Shown here: positions 48,624-57,570 of the stretch, in pieces
Layout of the letters: each line of letters opens with the position of its first letter
How positions within the stretch are numbered: position 1 is the first letter of the stretch
Notes under the pieces: generated by a model
The model's input: the letters and a program-made list of their open reading frames with translations, nothing else
The model's database searches: none
What the model was told of the DNA's origin: nothing
Program-made: the position numbers and the translations under genes
Source of the DNA: Rhizobium pisi
Lineage (GTDB): Bacteria > Pseudomonadota > Alphaproteobacteria > Rhizobiales > Rhizobiaceae
DNA: 64,000 bases
Direction: 5' to 3'
Assembly: GCF_003938655.1 (NCBI RefSeq)
Contig: NZ_RJJT01000028.1
Span: 1 to 64,000 of the forward strand

Positions 48624-49904
48624 ATGACATCCGTCAGGGTCAATGAGCTGATATCGGTGGCGGGGCAGCCCGATGCCGCCGACTTTGCCGATTTTGCGGC
48701 GCGCGGCTTTGCCGGCGTCATCAATGCCCGGCCGGATGGCGAGGAGCCCGGTCAGCCCGGCAATGCGGCGGAAAAGGCGGCAGCGGTCGCCGCCGGGCTT
48801 TCCTACGGTTTCGTGCCGGTGAAGGGGCCCGAGATTACCGAGGCCGATATCCGTGCCTTCCAGGCGGCGATGGCCACGGCCAAGGGGCCGGTGCTTGCCC
48901 ATTGCAAGGGCGGCACGCGGGCGCTGACGCTCTATGCGCTGGGCGAGGTGCTCGACGGGCGGATGCGATCGGCCGATATCGAGGCTTTCGGCCAAAGCCA
49001 CGGCTTCGATCTTGCCGGCGCGCGGCGCTTTCTGGAGAAGCGGGCAGGGCAGTCGCCTGATGTGATGGCCTTCTTCCATCCCGCCACATCGAGCGTGCAA
49101 TATGTCGTGGCCGACCCGGCGACGAAACGCTGCGCCATCATCGACCCGGTGCTCGATTTCGACGAGACCTCGGGGGCGACGGCGACGGTCAGCGCCGATG
49201 CCATCCTCGCCTTTATCGCGGCCGAGCGGCTGACGCTCGAATGGATCCTCGACACCCACCCGCATGCCGATCATTTCTCCGCCGCCCATTACCTGAAAGG
49301 CAGGACCGACGCGCCGACGGCGATCGGCGCCCATGTCACCGAGGTGCAGGCGCTCTGGAAAGAGATCTACAACTGGCCGGCGCTTGCCACCGACGGCTCG
49401 CAATGGGACCGGCTGTTTGCCGATGGCGACACGTTCAAGATCGGCGCGCTTGATGCCCGGGTGATGTTTTCCCCCGGCCATACGCTCGCCTCCGTCACCT
49501 ACCTGATCGGCGACGCCGCCTTCGTGCACGACACGGTGTTCACCCCGGATTCCGGTACGGCGCGCACGGATTTCCCCGGCGGCAGCGCCAGCGCCCTCTG
49601 GCACTCGATCGAGGCGATCCTGTCGCTGCCCGAGGAAACCCGCCTGTTTTCCGGCCACGACTACCAGCCCGGCGGGCGCCACCCCCGCTGGGAAAGCACG
49701 GTCGCAGTCCAGAAACGCGACAATCCGCATATCGCAGGCAAGGACCAGGCCGCCTACGTGGCGTTGCGGCAAGCGCGCGACCGGACGCTGGCGAAACCGA
49801 AGCTGATGCTGCACGCGCTCCAGGTGAATATCCGCGGCGGGAGGCTGCCGGAGCCGGAGGAGAATGGCAGGCGGTATCTGAAGATACCGTTGGATGCGCT
49901 TTAG
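48624..49904 (+). CDS. blh: Bifunctional sulfur transferase/persulfide dioxygenase Blh
   Basis: 426 residues. N-terminal DUF442 rhodanese-like domain (about 1-140) with the loop HCKGGTRA (Cys94, CxxGxR sulfurtransferase type) and C-terminal metallo-beta-lactamase domain (about 150-420) with THPHADHF (His212, His214, Asp216, His217), FSPGHTLASVTYL, HDTVF and FSGHDY. Known Blh proteins detoxify H2S via persulfide oxidation and sulfur transfer, usually beside the repressor gene bigR and a transporter; neither is adjacent here. ATG at 48624 lies about 8 bp after GGGGGC; cytoplasmic. Confidence 0.93.
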   Translation: MTSVRVNELISVAGQPDAADFADFAARGFAGVINARPDGEEPGQPGNAAEKAAAVAAGLSYGFVPVKGPEITEADIRAFQAAMATAKGPVLAHCKGGTRALTLYALGEVLDGRMRSADIEAFGQSHGFDLAGARRFLEKRAGQSPDVMAFFHPATSSVQYVVADPATKRCAIIDPVLDFDETSGATATVSADAILAFIAAERLTLEWILDTHPHADHFSAAHYLKGRTDAPTAIGAHVTEVQALWKEIYNWPALATDGSQWDRLFADGDTFKIGALDARVMFSPGHTLASVTYLIGDAAFVHDTVFTPDSGTARTDFPGGSASALWHSIEAILSLPEETRLFSGHDYQPGGRHPRWESTVAVQKRDNPHIAGKDQAAYVALRQARDRTLAKPKLMLHALQVNIRGGRLPEPEENGRRYLKIPLDAL

Positions 49905-49937
49905 CGGTTTTGCGGCTGTCGCAAAGGCGCCGGTCCG

Positions 49938-50261
49938 TCACTGATACCCCATCGAGCGCAGCAACATGTCCATACCGAAGAATCCGGCCAAAGCGACGAT
50001 GGCGATCATCACGCACAGGACCCATCCGACCGGCGTCAGCGTCTGCCGCGCGACGTCACGGTACGGATATCGATTGCCGGTCGCCAGGAAATAGATGCCG
50101 AAAACCAGGCACAGTCCGATGACGACGGTGGCGCGCGGCATCCAGCTCACCATATCGGCGCCGAGACTTGCTTCCTGCAGCGGCAGCCAAATCGCCTGCC
50201 AGGCGATCACGCCAGCCAAAGCCAAGCAGAAGATGCCGCCGATCCTGTACCGTGCTTCCAT
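49938..50261 (-). CDS. Hypothetical membrane protein
   Basis: 107 residues with three hydrophobic segments: RIGGIFCLALAGVIAWQAIW, WMPRATVVIGLCLVFGIYFL and WVLCVMIAIVALAGFFGM, separated by short polar loops. Converges on the Blh gene with a 33-bp gap. The tripartite tricarboxylate transporter small subunit (TctB) has a similar size and layout, but no identifying motif is present. Confidence 0.6.
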   Translation of the reverse strand: MEARYRIGGIFCLALAGVIAWQAIWLPLQEASLGADMVSWMPRATVVIGLCLVFGIYFLATGNRYPYRDVARQTLTPVGWVLCVMIAIVALAGFFGMDMLLRSMGYQ

Positions 50262-50409
50262 CGAAATCTCCCCCGTGTTGAGTTCCGCTTGAGCTTATAG
50301 GCTGATTTCTACGAGGAAAGGTAGTGGGAGTGCAGAATTGCTCGCGGGATCAGAAGATTTGCGATCCGGGACGACGCGCTCGGGTTTCCAGCCCGGCGAT
50401 GAGCCGAGC

Positions 50410-51204
50410 TCAGCCTGAAGGTTCGGGAACGTCGGCATGGCTGTCAATTCTCGTGCCGGGATGAACGCGAACACATTCAAGCACCTGGCTATCCATCAGG
50501 TCTTGCACCAGGGATTCCGATCCACCGACCAGGGTGAACGTCAGGTCGTAATCGCTGCAGACGAGCCAGCTACGATCCTCAGGGAACCAATGCGTCGGCG
50601 TCAGGCGTACGCCAGGAACGTCATCGGGAAAAGCGGCTGCCTCGTCGAGTGTCCCTCGAAATACCAGATCTTCCATGTCCTCGGTCGCCAGCAACCAGAA
50701 ATGAAAAAAGCAGGGACCTGCCGGCGTGTGGCGACGGAGAACAGATATGAGCGCGTCGCGCTCGATCGGAGCCAGAGTTCCTTCGTCAGGGCCGATCAGT
50801 CGTTTCGGCCAGCTGCCGCCGCCGAAGTGCCGCGTAAAGGACCATACCGATAATGTCGGGGCATAGGGAATGCGAAGGGCACTGCAAAGCGCGCGCCAGC
50901 GAAGTGGAATGAGCTGAGAGTCTGGCGTGGGTCCCCCATAAACCATGGTCGAGCTGCTGAGGATCGTTGCTTCTAAATCCTGCTGCTCTCCTGAGGTGGG
51001 CTGGCTGAAACGCATGGCGTGTTCGTGCCAGGTCAGTTGCATATCCTCGACCGTCAGATCCTCGTAGAGCGGGTGGAATATTTTCACATAGGCAGGGTAG
51101 ATCGGCGGGATGAGCCGCGACACCGTACCCAGTGTTTCCGGCGATGCCTTCGCAATGCCGTGTTTGATCCAATCGATTTCGGAAAGGTCTGTGAAGCGCT
51201 GCAT
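50410..51204 (-). CDS. Conserved hypothetical protein
   Basis: 264 residues, soluble, rich in aromatic motifs: YPAYVKIFHPLYEDLTVED, LIPLRWRALCSALRIPYAPT, GPCFFHFWLLATEDMEDLVF, PTHWFPEDRSWLVCSDYDLT, GGSESLVQDLMDSQVLE. The layout (conserved Trp/Tyr/His and the C-terminal LVQDLM helix) points to an uncharacterised bacterial domain with no known activity. No operon partner; convergent or parallel neighbours are unrelated. Start ATG at 51204 is supported by overlap of GCAATAAACC only weakly. Confidence 0.6.
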   Translation of the reverse strand: MQRFTDLSEIDWIKHGIAKASPETLGTVSRLIPPIYPAYVKIFHPLYEDLTVEDMQLTWHEHAMRFSQPTSGEQQDLEATILSSSTMVYGGPTPDSQLIPLRWRALCSALRIPYAPTLSVWSFTRHFGGGSWPKRLIGPDEGTLAPIERDALISVLRRHTPAGPCFFHFWLLATEDMEDLVFRGTLDEAAAFPDDVPGVRLTPTHWFPEDRSWLVCSDYDLTFTLVGGSESLVQDLMDSQVLECVRVHPGTRIDSHADVPEPSG

Positions 51205-51330
51205 GGTTTATTGCTTTTCGAGGACAAGATGATCTGACTGGCCCATGAGATATCCGCTTGTTGCGATGTCACGGGAGTAGGCTTCGCCGCGATCCGCGTT
51301 GCCCCATGTTGCAAAAATCGCGGTCATCCC

Positions 51331-51714
51331 TCACAGCGCCCTCTCCACATCCGTCACGCCAAAATCATCGCCCACGAACAACAGCCGGCACCCATATTCC
51401 TTCGCCACCTCATAAGCGAAACAGTCGCCGAAGTTCAGGCTGGCCGGATGGGTGCCTTTGCCCCAGTTGTTGTAGGCTTCGGCGATGCGGCGGGCGGAGG
51501 CGGGGGTGACGGAGATGATTTCGAAGCCGAGGCCGTCGATCAGCCGTTCCATCTCCTCGCCGATATTGCGGCGGGCCGCAACGATCAAGGCTTCGGCGAC
51601 TGTGCCGGCGGAGATCAAGAGGTCGTCTTCGGCTTCGAGGACGGCGATCAGGGCGTCGGCTTGCGGCTCGCCGAGCAGGATCGCCATCAGCGCCGAGGTA
51701 TCGACGGCGATCAT
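51331..51714 (-). CDS. vapC: VapC family PIN-domain toxin
   Basis: 127 residues, complete PIN ribonuclease domain. Acidic active site: Asp near residue 5 (MIAVDTSAL), Glu in GTVAEALIV, Asp in NFGDCFAYEVAK and Asp in FVGDDFG, the four-residue metal centre of VapC. Cleaves specific RNAs (tRNA or rRNA) and is kept inactive by the antitoxin encoded just upstream. Start overlaps the antitoxin stop (ATGA), so the pair is coupled. Confidence 0.93.
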   Translation of the reverse strand: MIAVDTSALMAILLGEPQADALIAVLEAEDDLLISAGTVAEALIVAARRNIGEEMERLIDGLGFEIISVTPASARRIAEAYNNWGKGTHPASLNFGDCFAYEVAKEYGCRLLFVGDDFGVTDVERAL

Positions 51715-51968
51715 TCGGGCAGGCCGTCATCGCCATAGAGGAAATCCTGGCTCTGCGCAGCCGCGGGGCCATCGGCAGCCTTGGTCGCGGCGGTCGCCCG
51801 CACCACTTCCATGAGCGCCCGGCGCGATTTGCGATCGGGTGCCGGCTTGACCGGAACCAGCTTCACGGCGGCATGGCCGTGCCGGGTGAGGATGACCTCG
51901 TCGCCCGCTTCGGCACGCCGGACCAGCTCGGTCAACTGCCCCTTGGCATCGGTCACGGATACCCGCAT
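51711..51968 (-). CDS. Phd/YefM-type antitoxin of the VapC pair
   Basis: 85 residues. N-terminal MRVSVTDAKGQLTELVRRAE and VILTRHGHAAVKLVPVK form the Phd/YefM DNA-binding fold; the disordered C-terminus (QDFLYGDDGLPE) is the toxin-binding tail. The ATG at 51968 follows GGAG; the longer frame to 52187 is not supported. Operon order antitoxin then toxin is standard. Probably autorepressed; no clear dyad was identified upstream. Confidence 0.9.
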   Translation of the reverse strand: MRVSVTDAKGQLTELVRRAEAGDEVILTRHGHAAVKLVPVKPAPDRKSRRALMEVVRATAATKAADGPAAAQSQDFLYGDDGLPE

Positions 51969-52089
51969 GTCACACTCCAGCTCGGTGGGCTCGGTTCTCC
52001 CCGTTAAATTAGACCATTCATTGGACCATTTCAAAGGATATTGTCGCGGGGAGCCGTTTGCGCGTCTGGGCGCTACAAAAGGTGAGAGC

Positions 52090-52728
52090 TCAGTAGCGCG
52101 TCGTCGAAAGATCGGGGAAACGCGGCCCGGCGCCGGGGTCGGCGGGATAATCGAGTTCATTGGCCAAGGTGCTGTATTTCTTCTCAATGTCTTGAGCGGC
52201 AGTCGACGCTGAGAGCCCGAAATACCGGCGCACGGATGAGCTTCGTTCGGATGCCAGTTGCGCTGCTGTGTTGAGCCTTTCGATCGTCATCAGTGCATCC
52301 ATCCACTCGCGGTGCTCCTTGCGGTCCAGTTGGTCCAATTGGGTGAGCAGCACGCCGCAGATCCGCCGTGCCGTCACGGCAGCATTCATGGCGCCATCAG
52401 TCAGCTCGACGCGTTGCGAGAGGATTTCCAGAAGCTCATGAAGCGTCAGCAGATGCTCCCTAATCCTGACGAAAGCCTGGAAGGACAGGGGCGATCCCAT
52501 CGAATTCAAAATCCGCTTCGACATTTCGAAATAGGCGACGACCTGATCGGTCGCCGAGCAGGCATCACGAACAATCGCCTTTCGCTGCTTCTCTAACAGC
52601 TCGCGATCGAATTTCCTTTGGCGTTCTTGCAGCCGATAGCCCGATAGCGCCACGATGATTGCGATGGAAGACACCACCCCGGAAAACCAGTCGGCCATCG
52701 ATCCCATATCCACAGTCCCCGTCGCCAT
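52090..52728 (-). CDS. Hypothetical membrane-anchored protein
   Basis: 212 residues. One N-terminal helix (FSGVVSSIAIIVALSGYRL) then a long alpha-helical, coiled-coil-like cytosolic domain (QERQRKFDRELLEKQRKAIV, EHLLTLHELLEILSQRVEL, LDRKEHREWMDALMTIERL). The ATG at 52728 follows AAAGGAG, 7 bp away; the alternative upstream start lacks it. No catalytic motif. It could be a scaffold protein; the neighbours (VapBC, GNAT) give no functional clue. Confidence 0.65.
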   Translation of the reverse strand: MATGTVDMGSMADWFSGVVSSIAIIVALSGYRLQERQRKFDRELLEKQRKAIVRDACSATDQVVAYFEMSKRILNSMGSPLSFQAFVRIREHLLTLHELLEILSQRVELTDGAMNAAVTARRICGVLLTQLDQLDRKEHREWMDALMTIERLNTAAQLASERSSSVRRYFGLSASTAAQDIEKKYSTLANELDYPADPGAGPRFPDLSTTRY

Positions 52729-52867
52729 GCGCAAACTCCTTTGAATTCGTCTGGAAAGCACAGAAGCAGAGATAGCCGCGACAAGTCAAAACCCTTCATG
52801 GAGCCAAGAGAGCTTCATCCTTGGCCGCGAGCGGGGTGGGGCAACTCACGCACATTTTGGGACGGCA

Positions 52868-53290
52868 TTAGAGTTTGAACAGATAAAACTGTATCGAGGC
52901 ATCTTCGATCGGTGAAAAGCCGCGGTAAAATGTCTTGGCCACGTCGTTATCATGTTCCGTGGCAAGCCAGGCCTCTTCACATCCCAATTCGCGGCTCCAT
53001 TCAAAGAGTTCGGTCAACATGGCCGCCGCAATGCCCTGGCGGCGATGCGTCGACGCCGATCCCACGTCATCGACATAAAGTTCGGCCGCCTTGTCGATGT
53101 GGCAGTGAATGACGCCTGCGCACTGGCCAACCATCAGCCCGTCCAGCATCGCAGCAACCATCATATGGCCTGGCGAATTGAGGTAGATGGCGAGGCGGGC
53201 CGGTTCAACCGGTGCATCGAAGACATCGTCGGCAATGTTGGCGAACAGGGCTTCGTCGCCGGGGCGCAGGCGCTTTATGGCAAAGGTCAT
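52868..53290 (-). CDS. GNAT family N-acetyltransferase (AAC(3)-I-like)
   Basis: 140 residues, one GNAT domain with motif A STHRRQGIAAAMLTELFEW (RRxGIA, acetyl-CoA binding) and FYRGFSPIEDASIQFYLF at the end. The layout RLRPGDEALF..NIADDVFD at the N-terminus and the HxxKAAELYVDDV strand resemble AAC(3)-I aminoglycoside acetyltransferases, but substrate specificity cannot be read from sequence alone. Stand-alone gene, parallel to the SRPBCC-ArsR pair. Confidence 0.87.
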   Translation of the reverse strand: MTFAIKRLRPGDEALFANIADDVFDAPVEPARLAIYLNSPGHMMVAAMLDGLMVGQCAGVIHCHIDKAAELYVDDVGSASTHRRQGIAAAMLTELFEWSRELGCEEAWLATEHDNDVAKTFYRGFSPIEDASIQFYLFKL

Positions 53291-53437
53291 GGAATCCTTT
53301 CTTCCTCATCGCGGGGGAAACCAGCTGAGGCTCTTGATGTCACCGGCAAGGCCGGCTCGGACGCGCCAGCCGACCAGAGGGACCGGCGGCACCGGGCGTT
53401 GGAGGCTGCCGCGCCGCCGACCGCGGGATCGACGACG

Positions 53438-53935
53438 TCAGGATCCTCCCACGCCGAGGGCAACGAGAAGCTCGTCCAGTTGCTCGAACTGCTCGGGCAT
53501 CCCGCCCTCCGCCCCGGAATTGGCGTCGAACGCTTCCTTCGAGGGATAGAGTTCGTGCAGCACCAGCAGCGTCTTGCCGTCTTTTTCCTCAAAGGTCACC
53601 GTGGTCACGGCAGCGTCATCACTTTCCTCGTTCGTCCAGACCAGGCGCGCGTTCGGTATCACGTCGAGATACTTGCCGAAGAATTCCATGGCGCTCGAGG
53701 CATCGTGGCCAAACGCAACACGGTAGCCACCTCCGACGCGAACATCCATGTCGCAGGAAAGCAGGGGCACGCCCATCGACTTCGGCGCCCACCACCGCAT
53801 GAACAGCTCGGGCTTGGTCCACGCCTCGAACACGATATGTGCCGGGCCGTTGAAGGTTCGCCTAACGACGAGCTCACGCTCGGACGTCCGTTCCACCGTC
53901 GTGGGGTTCTTCATGGGGGTAGGCTTACTCTCCAT
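53438..53935 (-). CDS. SRPBCC (AHSA1-like) family protein
   Basis: 165 residues. AHSA1-like domain: ELVVRRTFNGPAHIVFEAWT, RWWAPKSMGVPLLSCDMDV, GGGYRVAFGHD and a complete C-terminal helix (QFEQLDELLVAL). ATG at 53935 is preceded by GAAGGACG and overlaps the ArsR stop region by 11 bp, so it is the second gene of the ArsR-SRPBCC operon. Ligand unknown. Compared with the 17979 copy it has the full-length C-terminus. Confidence 0.9.
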   Translation of the reverse strand: MESKPTPMKNPTTVERTSERELVVRRTFNGPAHIVFEAWTKPELFMRWWAPKSMGVPLLSCDMDVRVGGGYRVAFGHDASSAMEFFGKYLDVIPNARLVWTNEESDDAAVTTVTFEEKDGKTLLVLHELYPSKEAFDANSGAEGGMPEQFEQLDELLVALGVGGS

Positions 53936-54278
53936 CGTCCTTCTCCTTCCGTTTCAGTTCCTCGACAATCTTGTCCAATTCGTCGAAGCGTGCGTCCCAG
54001 AGCTGACGGTACGCCTCGATCCATGCGGCCTCTTCCTCCAGCCGTCGCACACCGAGCTTGCAAGTGCGTACGCGCCCGACCTTCTCCGTGGTGACGAGCC
54101 CCGCCTGCTCCAGCACGCCGACGTGCTTCTTCATGCCCGTGAGGGTCATGTGGAACTTCTCGGCAAGGTCCGTGATCGAAGCGTCTGCACGCCCCAGCTG
54201 CTCCAGAACGCCACGTCGGGTGGCGTCCGAGAGCGCAGCGAACGAGGCATCGAGACGGGCTTTAGAATACTGAACCAT
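53925..54278 (-). CDS. ArsR family transcriptional regulator
   Basis: 117 residues. Winged helix: LDASFAALSDATRRGVLEQL, ITDLAEKFHMTLTGMKKHVG, VLEQAGLVTTEKVGRVRTC. No metal-site Cys pair in alpha3. C-terminal helix rich in Glu/Lys (IVEELKRKEKDDGE) suggests a dimerisation tail. Its own start codon lies inside a palindrome, so binding would block both transcription and ribosome access. Pairs with the SRPBCC gene. Confidence 0.92.
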   Translation of the reverse strand: MVQYSKARLDASFAALSDATRRGVLEQLGRADASITDLAEKFHMTLTGMKKHVGVLEQAGLVTTEKVGRVRTCKLGVRRLEEEAAWIEAYRQLWDARFDELDKIVEELKRKEKDDGE

Positions 54279-54288
54279 TCGGTTCAGT
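54269..54288. promoter_or_regulatory. ArsR operator overlapping its own start codon
   Basis: Perfect 20-bp dyad ACTGAACC-attc-GGTTCAGT; the ATG of the ArsR gene (minus strand, 54276-54278) falls within it. Confidence 0.82.
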
Positions 54289-54345
54289 GTCTAGCACACG
54301 GATTGGCGACAGACAAGGGGAGATCGTGGCAGTCAGGCGCGGGTG

Positions 54346-55242
54346 CTATTTCAGGGGCAAGAACAGTTCCGCGACCGCCTCATGCTCCGCCACCTCCGGG
54401 AAGAGGCTCAGCCGCTGGCAGTAGATCGGGAAGTCGCGTGCTTCTTCGCCGCTCGCCGGAAGCCAGTCGCGATAGAGGTAGAGGGCGGCAGGCTCCAGAT
54501 TGTCGGTGTGGCCGACGACGCGCAGAACCGCGCAGCGTCCGCCAGGGATCTCGCCAGTCTTGATCTCGCCGGCTTTGATCTCTTCGCCGTTCGCCTCGAT
54601 CGGCCGGTCGGTGCCGACACAAAGGTCGACGCTGTAATCGGCAGGCGAGGCAGGGCGGCGCTCGGAACGCCAGACATTGAAGGTCGGGCTTGTCCTCGGG
54701 TGGAGGCCGGCGGCCTGGCGCCAGGCGATGAAACGCTGGATGGTGGCGCCGAGCGTGGCGGGGTCGCCCCGATGTTCCATGATCGCCACCGGCGTGGCGG
54801 GCACGTCGCGTATCGTCACGTCGTCAATGGTAAAAGTCTTCTGCATGAGCTTGCTCCTCGCATTGTCCAAAGGCCCGAAGGCCGCAAGCCACGGCTCCCA
54901 GTCGGGAGATTTCCGGAACGAGGATGGCGATTGCCCGAACCTTTGCCGAAAGGCGCGGGCGAAGGCATCGGGTGCGTCGTAACCGGCATCCATCGCTATA
55001 TCGGTGACGCTTCTGGCATCCCTGTAGGCCAGCCGGTGTGAAGCGCGCTTCATGCGGGCGAGCTTGACATAGCGATGCACGGAGAGACCGAAGGTCGCCG
55101 TGAACTGCCGGTGGAAGTGATATTTCGAGTAGGCTGCGACGCTGCTCAGCGCGTCCAGGTCCAGATCATCGTCCAGATGCCGGTCTATGTACTCCAGCAC
55201 CCGCTGCATCCGGGCATGGTAGGCTTGAAGCGCCGCCTTCAT
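54346..55242 (-). CDS. AraC family regulator with GyrI-like ligand domain
   Basis: 298 residues. N-terminal AraC DNA-binding domain (about 10-110: LDALSSVAAYSKYHFHRQFT, VTDIAMDAGYDAPDAFARAF) and C-terminal GyrI-like small-molecule-binding domain (about 140-298: IRDVPATPVAIMEHRGDP, GGRCAVLRVVGHTDNL, LYLYRDWLPASGEE, FPIYCQRLSLFPE). Rob/SoxS-like sensor architecture that binds drugs or effectors directly. ATG at 55242 follows GGAACG. Confidence 0.9.
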   Translation of the reverse strand: MKAALQAYHARMQRVLEYIDRHLDDDLDLDALSSVAAYSKYHFHRQFTATFGLSVHRYVKLARMKRASHRLAYRDARSVTDIAMDAGYDAPDAFARAFRQRFGQSPSSFRKSPDWEPWLAAFGPLDNARSKLMQKTFTIDDVTIRDVPATPVAIMEHRGDPATLGATIQRFIAWRQAAGLHPRTSPTFNVWRSERRPASPADYSVDLCVGTDRPIEANGEEIKAGEIKTGEIPGGRCAVLRVVGHTDNLEPAALYLYRDWLPASGEEARDFPIYCQRLSLFPEVAEHEAVAELFLPLK

Positions 55243-55378
55243 CGTTCCGCTCTCCGTGGCCGCACCAACTAAGCGCACCGGGATATCAAGCGCTCGACCG
55301 ATCTTGCGGTTTTCGCCGGGGATCGTTTACGGGTACGCCCGATTTAGGGACGAACGGCGAAATGGAGCGTTTTCCCGA

Positions 55379-57154
55379 TCAGAAATCCTGCCAGCTCGCT
55401 TCCGCCACGGCGGCCGATCCGTGGGATCTTGTCGGGCGGGGGCGCTGGGGCTGTGCCGGCCTTGGTGTGGTCGCCTTGATCTCGGGGAGGGCGGAGACGT
55501 TCGTCGTGGGGGCGTCGTCGAAGCGGAAGTGGCTGAGCAGCTCGAAAAGCGCTGCGGCCTCGCGCGCCAGGCTGTGGCTTGCGGCGGTCTGTTCCTCGAC
55601 CATGGCGGCATTCTTCTGGGTGCTTTGGTCGACGGTATTGACCGCGCGGTTGACTTCGGCGAGCGCGGTGGACTGTTCGCGCGAGGCTTTGACGATCGCC
55701 ACGACATTGCCGTTGATATCGTGGACTTGCCTGGCGATTTCCTCGAGCGCGCTGCCGGTCTTGCTGACCAGCGTCACGCCGGTGGCGACATGTCCGCTGG
55801 AGGCGGTGATCAGCGCCTTGATCTCCTTGGCGGCGCTGGCGGAGCGCTGCGCGAGCTCGCGCACTTCCATGGCGACGACCGCAAAACCCTTGCCGGCCTC
55901 TCCGGCGCGCGCCGCCTCGATGCCGGCATTGAGCGCCAGCAGGTTGGTTTGGAAGGCGATCTCGTCGATGACGCCGATGATGTTGGAAATCTCCCGCGAG
56001 GAATTTTCGATCTGGTCCATGGCTTCGATGGCTTCCTTCACCACCTGGCCCGAATGCTCCGCATGGGCCTTGGTATGGGTCACCAGTTCGCCCGCCTCGC
56101 CGGCGCGCTTGCTCGCATCCTTGACGGTGGTGGTGATCTCTTCCAGCGCTGCGGCCGTCTCCTCCACCGAGGAGGCCTGCTGTTCGGTGCGTTTGGCCAG
56201 GTCGTCGGCGGCGCTGCCGATCTCCTTCGATCCCGAGGAAATCGCCCTGGCATTGTCGGCGACCGTCGCCATGGCGTGCTTCAGTTTGTCGGAGGCGCTG
56301 TTGAAATCGGTGCGCAGGCGCTCCAGTGAGGGAATGAAGGGCGAGGCGATCTTCTGCGAGAGGTCGCCGTTCGACAGGTTCGTCAGGCAGGCGGCGAGCT
56401 GTTCAACGTTTTCGACGCGCGGCGTCACGTCGGTTGCGAACTTGACGACCTTGAAGACCTTTCCGTTCATGTCGAAGATCGGATTGTAGGAGGCCTGGAT
56501 GAAGACCTTGCGGCCGCCTTTGCCGATGCGCATGAATTCATCGGCGGCAAGCCTGCCGGCGGCAAGATTCGGCCAGAATGTCTTGTATTCCTGCGATGCG
56601 GCATAGGCCGGTTCGCAAAACATCGAATGGTGCCTGCCCTTGATCTCGGAAAGGGAGTAGCCGAGCGCGTTCAGGAAGTTCTCGTTGGCGGCGAGGATCT
56701 CGCCTTCCGGCGTGAACTCGATGATTGCCTGGGCGCGCGAGAGCGCGTCGAGCTTGCCCGCGTCTTCGGCCGCGATCAGCTTCTGGCGGGTGATGTCGGT
56801 GGCGATCTTGATGACCTTGACCGGCTTGCCGCGTCGGATGACCGGATTGTAGGAGGCCTCGATCCACACTTCGTGCCCGCCCTTGCCGATGCGCTTGTAC
56901 TGCTGCTGATCGTAATTGCCGGCCGCGAGCTTGGCCCAGAAGGCCTTGTATTCGGGAGAGGATGCGTAAGCCTTTTCGACAAACATGCTGTGGTGCTGGC
57001 CGACGATTTCGGAGAGTTCATATCCGAGCGCGCGGCAGAAATTGGCGTTCGCCGTCAAGATCCTGCCCGTGAGATCGAATTCGATCATGGCCTGGGATTT
57101 GGAGAGTGAAGCAAGAACGGCAACGGCATTCGCACCACGATCGAGAATATCCAC
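55379..57154 (-). CDS. Soluble methyl-accepting chemotaxis protein with two PAS domains
   Basis: 591 residues, no membrane helix. PAS1 about 10-125 (IEFDLTGRILTANANFCRAL, WIEASYNPVIRRGKPVKVIK), PAS2 about 132-245 with the repeated FIQASYNPIFDMNGKVFKVV pattern, a short HAMP-like link, and the MCP signalling hairpin about 320-550 (EIAFQTNLLALNAGIEAARA). The last five residues SWQDF match the xWxxF pentapeptide that tethers CheR and CheB. Cytoplasmic energy or redox taxis receptor is the likely role; ligand unknown. Confidence 0.93.
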   Translation of the reverse strand: MDILDRGANAVAVLASLSKSQAMIEFDLTGRILTANANFCRALGYELSEIVGQHHSMFVEKAYASSPEYKAFWAKLAAGNYDQQQYKRIGKGGHEVWIEASYNPVIRRGKPVKVIKIATDITRQKLIAAEDAGKLDALSRAQAIIEFTPEGEILAANENFLNALGYSLSEIKGRHHSMFCEPAYAASQEYKTFWPNLAAGRLAADEFMRIGKGGRKVFIQASYNPIFDMNGKVFKVVKFATDVTPRVENVEQLAACLTNLSNGDLSQKIASPFIPSLERLRTDFNSASDKLKHAMATVADNARAISSGSKEIGSAADDLAKRTEQQASSVEETAAALEEITTTVKDASKRAGEAGELVTHTKAHAEHSGQVVKEAIEAMDQIENSSREISNIIGVIDEIAFQTNLLALNAGIEAARAGEAGKGFAVVAMEVRELAQRSASAAKEIKALITASSGHVATGVTLVSKTGSALEEIARQVHDINGNVVAIVKASREQSTALAEVNRAVNTVDQSTQKNAAMVEEQTAASHSLAREAAALFELLSHFRFDDAPTTNVSALPEIKATTPRPAQPQRPRPTRSHGSAAVAEASWQDF

Positions 57155-57570
57155 GCTATGCTCCCAGGTTAAGAGGCGCCCCCTCTAAAAGCGATAGCGA
57201 ATATTTGCATTTCCGGATTAACGCGGATTTAACAATAATTTTAACTTCTCGCACAAATGCAGGCGGGAGCGTTTTTCGTTTTTGCGGAGTTTTGATTATA
57301 GTTTATCTATTTGTTTTTAAACAATTTATATGTTTCGGTTGTTATGCATTTTCGCTGACTTCACTTCTGGTGGTAATTGCTCGAAAATATGTAGCCGGCT
57401 TCCATTTTTCGAGGGGCGCGGCGCTGGGAATCTTGATGATTTTTCACTGGTTTATCCCCGCGCGCCGGCATTTCCGGCTTGCCGGCGCCGAGGGGAGCTC
57501 GCTGGCATTTTCGCGTGGTTTTGCTATTATTTTTTAGGGGCGCATGCGCCCGGTCGAATGGAGTTTTTCG
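57155..57570. other. Intergenic region between the chemoreceptor and a membrane protein
   Basis: AT-rich at 57200-57350 (probable promoters), then a hairpin CGCCGGCA/TGCCGGCG at 57463-57487. No gene supported. Confidence 0.5.

Noticed and set aside
48609..49814. 401-codon antisense frame over blh
   Set aside because: blh on the plus strand is supported by both active-site motifs; the antisense frame is Arg/Gly/His-rich noise.
57155..57570. Possible riboswitch before the membrane protein
   Set aside because: Only one simple hairpin is visible and no cobalamin or other aptamer core was recognised.
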